The position numbers were made by a program, and so were the translations under genes. Under the pieces are notes generated by a model. It saw only the letters and a program-made list of their open reading frames with translations, was not told the DNA's origin and did no database searches. From Fischerella sp. (GTDB lineage Bacteria > Cyanobacteriota > Cyanobacteriia > Cyanobacteriales > Nostocaceae), in NCBI GenBank assembly GCA_026419705.1, contig JANZYY010000165.1, positions 1-9,738 of the forward strand: a stretch of DNA of 9,738 nt. Reading direction: 5' to 3'. Positions 7,237-9,738 of this stretch are shown piece after piece; the stretch's first letter is position 1, and every line of letters begins with the position of its first letter.

Positions 7237-7614
7237 TCAGTGAATTCTCTTAAGCAGTAATTGTTCTTCTAAGGCAGCAATCCGATTGTATGCTGCTGTT
7301 AATTGTGCTGTTAGTCGTTGAATTTGAATTTCTGGTGCAATTTCCCTCTCTCCCCCCTGAAGATTCGAGTCTGGATAAACACCGTCTGCTATTACATCCT
7401 TGTGCTCCATCTCTGGGTTAAAACTGATATGTCCCTTTATCTGTAAGCGGCTAGTTTCGCTATTTTCTAGAATATTATCTCTATCCTCGTGTGTTGTTTC
7501 CAAGCAGCACATTGATAAAGCTTGAGATACTTTATTATCTAGCTGCTCAATCACTTGGTAGAGGGCATCCAATTTATAACTCAGAGTTAGCACCTGCTTA
7601 TGTAATGGCTCCAT
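7237..7614 (-). CDS. Small coiled-coil hypothetical protein
   Basis: This 125-residue protein has two helical ends and a variable middle. The N-terminus (about 1-36, HKQVLTLSYKLDALYQVIEQL) and C-terminus (about 94-121, EIQIQRLTAQLTAAYNRIAA) show leucine/isoleucine heptad spacing typical of coiled coils. The middle (about 37-90) is polar and charged. No signal peptide, membrane segment or catalytic motif is seen. A GAGGG ribosome site sits about 7 bases before the ATG, one of the few clear ones in this window, which supports real expression. The pattern resembles small conserved cyanobacterial proteins of unknown function, perhaps scaffold or oligomerising partners. It is convergent with cobT, with only 61 bp between stops, all taken up by a heptad array. 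No function is assigned. Confidence 0.75.
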   Translation of the reverse strand: MEPLHKQVLTLSYKLDALYQVIEQLDNKVSQALSMCCLETTHEDRDNILENSETSRLQIKGHISFNPEMEHKDVIADGVYPDSNLQGGEREIAPEIQIQRLTAQLTAAYNRIAALEEQLLLKRIH

Positions 7615-7936
7615 TTAATACCCTCATCCGCTTATTTTTTTCTATGTTATTCAATTTAATGGCAACGTTAAACATACTTATGATTTTTTTAAGTTTTAAT
7701 ATCATTTCTCAAAAGTAAATATTTAAATTCATCAATTGTTAATAATTCTAAATACTTTCAGAAAGTCTAACTAAACACAAGTATTGAGAAAGATAAATTT
7801 TTGGGATTTTTTCAAAAAGGCTTTTGGCTGCACCTAAATGAAAGTAGAGACGCTGAAGCTGCAGGCGTTGGCATCTGAAGGATTTTGGCAAAATGCAAAA
7901 TTCTGAATCGTAGATCAAATCAACAATGTCAAAAAG

Positions 7937-7961
7937 AAGCATATAATAGCTTTATATGCTT
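7937..7961. repeat. Perfect AT-rich hairpin
   Basis: Arms AAGCATATAA (7937-7946) and TTATATGCTT (7952-7961) are perfectly complementary around the loop TAGCT. Read on the minus strand the hairpin is followed by CTTTTTG, as in an intrinsic terminator, but no minus-strand gene is seen to its right. It may be the remains of a terminator or a structured RNA element. Confidence 0.6.
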
Positions 7962-8035
7962 GAGCTTGCTATAGAACTTTTTATAGATGCGTGATGAAAA
8001 TTTGACTGACTTCCAGCGTGGCTAACAGTGGCTGA

Positions 8036-8131
8036 AAACTGATAAATTATGTTGAAAAGAAACAAGCGAGCCAAAATATTATCGAAATTATTACTAAAGC
8101 AAGACTAGAACACAAGCCGAGCATTGGTTGA
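8036..8131 (+). pseudogene. Possible relic of an effector-associated (EAD-like) domain
   Basis: A 31-codon stretch between stops, without a start codon, translates to KLINYVEKKQ then ASQNIIEIITKARLEHKPSIG. The pattern L-I-x-Y/W-x-E-x-x-x, then x-I/L-x-x-x-I-x-x-A-R and a following proline, recalls the last two helices of effector-associated domains, which recruit effectors in cyanobacterial NACHT/caspase-type conflict proteins. No other part of such a gene is seen in any frame nearby. The match is by eye and short; it may be chance. Confidence 0.22.
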
Positions 8132-8158
8132 CCTTGCAAAATTAATAGGACTGAGAGG

Positions 8159-8225
8159 TTTGTAGTGAGCGATTTATCGCTCAATCTCAATTTCAGGGCT
8201 AAAGCCCTGACTGCGCTTTCACAAC
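8159..8225. repeat. Double-hairpin palindromic repeat
   Basis: Two hairpins stand in tandem: GAGCGAT/ATCGCTC (8167-8173, 8176-8182) and TCAGGGCT/AGCCCTGA (8193-8200, 8203-8210), each with a two-base loop. The outer flanks (TTTGTAGTGAGCG on the left, CGCTTTCACAAC on the right) are imperfectly complementary. The left flank shares TTGTAGT-N-AGC with the palindromic half of the 77-bp dispersed repeat, so they may be related interspersed elements. Confidence 0.7.
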
Positions 8226-8240
8226 TCATCAAAACAAATA

Positions 8241-8363
8241 ACATGAATCACTAGTGGTCCATGTCATGAATTTTGATGGGTTGCGAGATCCCTAACTTCT
8301 TGAAGAACTGGGGGATCTGACGAACTAATGACACGAACCACTGGTTTATGTTCTATGTTATGA
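8241..8363. repeat. Imperfect direct repeats flanking a hairpin
   Basis: ACATGAATCACT...ATGTCATGAA (8241-8270) resembles ACACGAACCACT...ATGTTATGAA (8331-8363), about 90 bases downstream and slightly longer. Between them, 8286-8318 forms an imperfect hairpin with outer arms AGATCCC and GGGATCT and inner near-complementary CTTCTT/AAGAAC. The binding-protein gene starts 30 bases further on, so this may be a small inserted element or a leader structure. Confidence 0.5.
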
Positions 8364-8393
8364 ACCATAATCTCATTCCAAAACTTAAAATCA

Positions 8394-9545
8394 ATGCATA
8401 GACGGTCTTTTTTGCAAGGAGCGGTAGCACTGGCACTAGCGCAGATGCTAGTTGGATGTAATGACAACAAAGGGGCAACATTAAGTGTTCAGTTGCTGAA
8501 AGGTTCTATCCCCGCTCAGATAGTTGATAAATTTCGTCAATATTTGCAGCAGGAGGTAAGGTTAAAATTCGCCCCTGTAGAGCAATTACAAGATTTATTT
8601 GAAGAATTAAAAACTTGGCACAATCAATCTCAAACCAGCGATGGCGGGAAGGGATGGAGCGTACCTATGCCCTTTGGGTCATCAGAAAAAGCTGCTGTCG
8701 CTGATTTGGTGACATTAGGGGATTACTGGCTGAAAACAGCAATTGAGCAGAAATTGATTCAACCACTAGAAGTAGGACAGTTAAAACAGTGGTCTGCATT
8801 ACCGCAACGCTGGCAAGAATTAATGAGGCGCAACGAACAAGGTTATCTGGACGCGAAGGGAAAAATTTGGGCAGCTCCTTACCGTTGGGGCTGTACGGTA
8901 ATTGTTTATCGTCGGGACAAGTTTCGGGAATTGGGATGGACACCAACAGACTGGGGCGATTTATGGCGAAGTGAACTGCGCGATCGCATTTCTCTGCTCG
9001 ACCAACCACGAGAAGTGATTGGTTTAGTTTTAAAGAAACTGGGAAAATCCTATAATACCGAGAATTTGAACGAAATAGCAAACTTAGAAGGGGAATTACG
9101 TGCTTTAAATCAGCAAGTCAAGTTTTATGATTCTACCAAATATTTAGAACCGCTGATTATTGGAGATACTTGGCTAGGAATAGGTTGGTCTAATGATGTA
9201 TTTCCAACTATCGGACGTTATCCGCAACTTAGGGCAATTATTCCTCAATCAGGAACAGCACTGTGGTCAGACGTATGGGTAAAACCTGCAGCTATTAACA
9301 AAGGAGATTTAGCTTATAAATGGATTGATTTTTGTTGGCAACCAAACGTTGCTGAGCTAATTTGTGTGCTTACCAAAACAAATTCACCAATTCCCACCAA
9401 AATAAAAGCTGATGATATTCAACGACCATTACGCCATTTGTTATTAAATCAGAATGAGATTATTGCTAAAGGTGAATTTTTGCTTCCCCTCCCACCAGCA
9501 GTTGCTTCTCAGTATGAATCTTTATTTGCCAAAATTAAGAGTTAG
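8394..9545 (+). CDS. PotD-like extracellular solute-binding Tat lipoprotein
   Basis: This 383-residue protein carries a short signal peptide with a twin-arginine motif HRRSFLQG (2-9), a hydrophobic stretch, and a perfect lipobox LVGC (Cys22). It should be exported, probably by the Tat route, and anchored by lipid. The mature part looks like a bacterial periplasmic binding protein of the spermidine/putrescine (PotD/PotF) type: APYRWGCTVIVYRRD (160-174) at the hinge, a GDTWLGIGWSNDVF segment (257-270), and WVKPAAINKGDLAYKWIDFCWQP (295-317) near the end, where PotD has its conserved 'W...K...A..FIDF...P' pattern. The ligand is unknown; aromatic residues in the cleft are compatible with a cationic or small organic solute. 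No permease or ATPase gene is adjacent within the window. In-frame TGA at 8361-8363 limits the start to this ATG; no ribosome site is obvious. Confidence 0.85.
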   Translation: MHRRSFLQGAVALALAQMLVGCNDNKGATLSVQLLKGSIPAQIVDKFRQYLQQEVRLKFAPVEQLQDLFEELKTWHNQSQTSDGGKGWSVPMPFGSSEKAAVADLVTLGDYWLKTAIEQKLIQPLEVGQLKQWSALPQRWQELMRRNEQGYLDAKGKIWAAPYRWGCTVIVYRRDKFRELGWTPTDWGDLWRSELRDRISLLDQPREVIGLVLKKLGKSYNTENLNEIANLEGELRALNQQVKFYDSTKYLEPLIIGDTWLGIGWSNDVFPTIGRYPQLRAIIPQSGTALWSDVWVKPAAINKGDLAYKWIDFCWQPNVAELICVLTKTNSPIPTKIKADDIQRPLRHLLLNQNEIIAKGEFLLPLPPAVASQYESLFAKIKS

Positions 9546-9548
9546 TAA

Positions 9549-9590
9549 TTGGTTGTTTGTTGTTTGTTGATTGTTTAGTTGTTGGTTGGT
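9549..9590 (+). repeat. Single-arm heptad array after the binding-protein gene
   Basis: Six tandem degenerate heptads (TTGGTTG, TTTGTTG, TTTGTTG, ATTGTTT, AGTTGTT, GGTTGGT) begin three bases after the stop codon. No opposite-polarity partner array is present nearby, unlike the elements around cobT. Confidence 0.8.
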
Positions 9591-9605
9591 AATCACGAGC
9601 TACTG

Positions 9606-9650
9606 ACTCTACAGGCGCAAGACCTTGCGCCCATGACAATTACTCTACAG
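9606..9650. repeat. GC-rich hairpin between short direct repeats
   Basis: GGCGCAAG (9614-9621) and CTTGCGCC (9624-9631) form an almost continuous palindrome. The 9-mer ACTCTACAG occurs on both sides, at 9606-9614 and 9642-9650. No T-run follows, so it is not a clear intrinsic terminator, though it lies about 70 bases after the stop codon. Confidence 0.6.
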
Positions 9651-9661
9651 ACATGCCATAG

Positions 9662-9738
9662 TAGTACTCCACCAAACCAAAATTGCTGGGTAAGTATTGT
9701 TTGTAGTCAGCGCTTCAGCGCGAAAGCGCCAACTACAA
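9662..9738 (+). repeat. Dispersed 77-bp repeat, copy 2, at the contig end
   Basis: This copy matches 4962-5038 at 74 of 77 positions. Its palindromic half is more complete: TTGTAGT with ACTACAA, and GCGCTT with AAGCGC, both perfect around an internal 2x2 mismatch and the loop CAGCGCGA. The contig ends inside or at the end of the repeat, so the full length is unknown. Confidence 0.92.

Larger units (their letters stand above)
7615..8393. other. Gene-poor intergenic region (779 bp)
   Basis: No intact gene is supported. The first 125 bases are very AT-rich and should hold the promoter of the minus-strand coiled-coil gene, but no box pair stands out. Further right are a perfect AT-rich hairpin (7937-7961), a short possible gene relic (8036-8131), a double hairpin repeat (8159-8225), and imperfect direct repeats around another hairpin (8241-8363). 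The promoter of the binding-protein gene must lie at the right end; it is not recognised. Confidence 0.65.

Noticed and set aside
7748..7942. 64-codon minus-strand open frame
   Set aside because: No ribosome site, no recognisable motif, and it lies in AT-rich repeat-bearing spacer.
8205..8224. Crp box near the double hairpin
   Set aside because: Only the right half (TCACA) fits; the left half TGACT matches three of five, and the sequence is explained by the palindromic repeat.
7980..8393. Intact plus-strand gene upstream of the binding protein
   Set aside because: All three frames are broken by stops every few dozen codons; only the 31-codon relic has any protein-like look.
8665..9081. 138-codon open frame on the minus strand
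   Set aside because: It lies wholly antisense to the well-supported binding-protein gene and shows no domain or motif.

Overview
The window looks like one complete assembly contig from a filamentous, Nostoc-type cyanobacterium. Eight perfect HIP1 octamers (GCGATCGC at 251, 681, 922, 3599, 5760, 6750, 6828 and 8980), heptad (STRR-type) repeats between genes, and protein families typical of Nostocales all point that way. Bases 1-19 are the Tn5/Nextera mosaic end, so they are library adapter and not genome. The last 77 bases are a dispersed repeat whose second copy lies exactly 4,700 bases upstream, which would explain why assembly stopped there.

Layout: (i) 20-3406, minus strand: the first 1,129 codons of a very large protein, with N-terminal coiled coils, a long acidic low-complexity linker, then an Hsp70/actin-fold ATPase domain cut off by the contig edge. 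(ii) 3407-4154: a 748-bp divergent intergenic region with palindromes. (iii) 4155-4853, plus: a Crp/Fnr-family regulator of the cyanobacterial SYCRP1-like type. (iv) 4854-5195: repeat-rich spacer. (v) 5196-5897, plus: a DUF2232 membrane protein, followed after 75 bp by (vi) 5973-7175, plus: a CobT-like phosphoribosyltransferase (TIGR00303/UPF0284) of cobamide lower-ligand assembly. (vii) 7237-7614, minus: a small conserved-looking coiled-coil protein, convergent with cobT. (viii) 7615-8393: gene-poor spacer with hairpin repeats and a possible gene relic. (ix) 8394-9545, plus: a PotD-like Tat lipoprotein, an orphan periplasmic binding protein. (x) 9546-9738: heptads, a hairpin and the dispersed repeat.

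The most unusual signal is structural. Three elements with the same plan, a short array of 7-bp units, a spacer, then an array of 7-bp units of opposite polarity, lie just upstream of cobT (ending one base before its ATG), inside cobT (in frame, adding about 28 residues) and just downstream of it (starting at its stop codon and ending beside the stop of the convergent gene). They can fold into imperfect hairpins. Single-armed heptad arrays occur at three other places. No complete defence or metabolic island is visible. The DUF2232-cobT pair and the giant Hsp70-like protein are the main functional leads.
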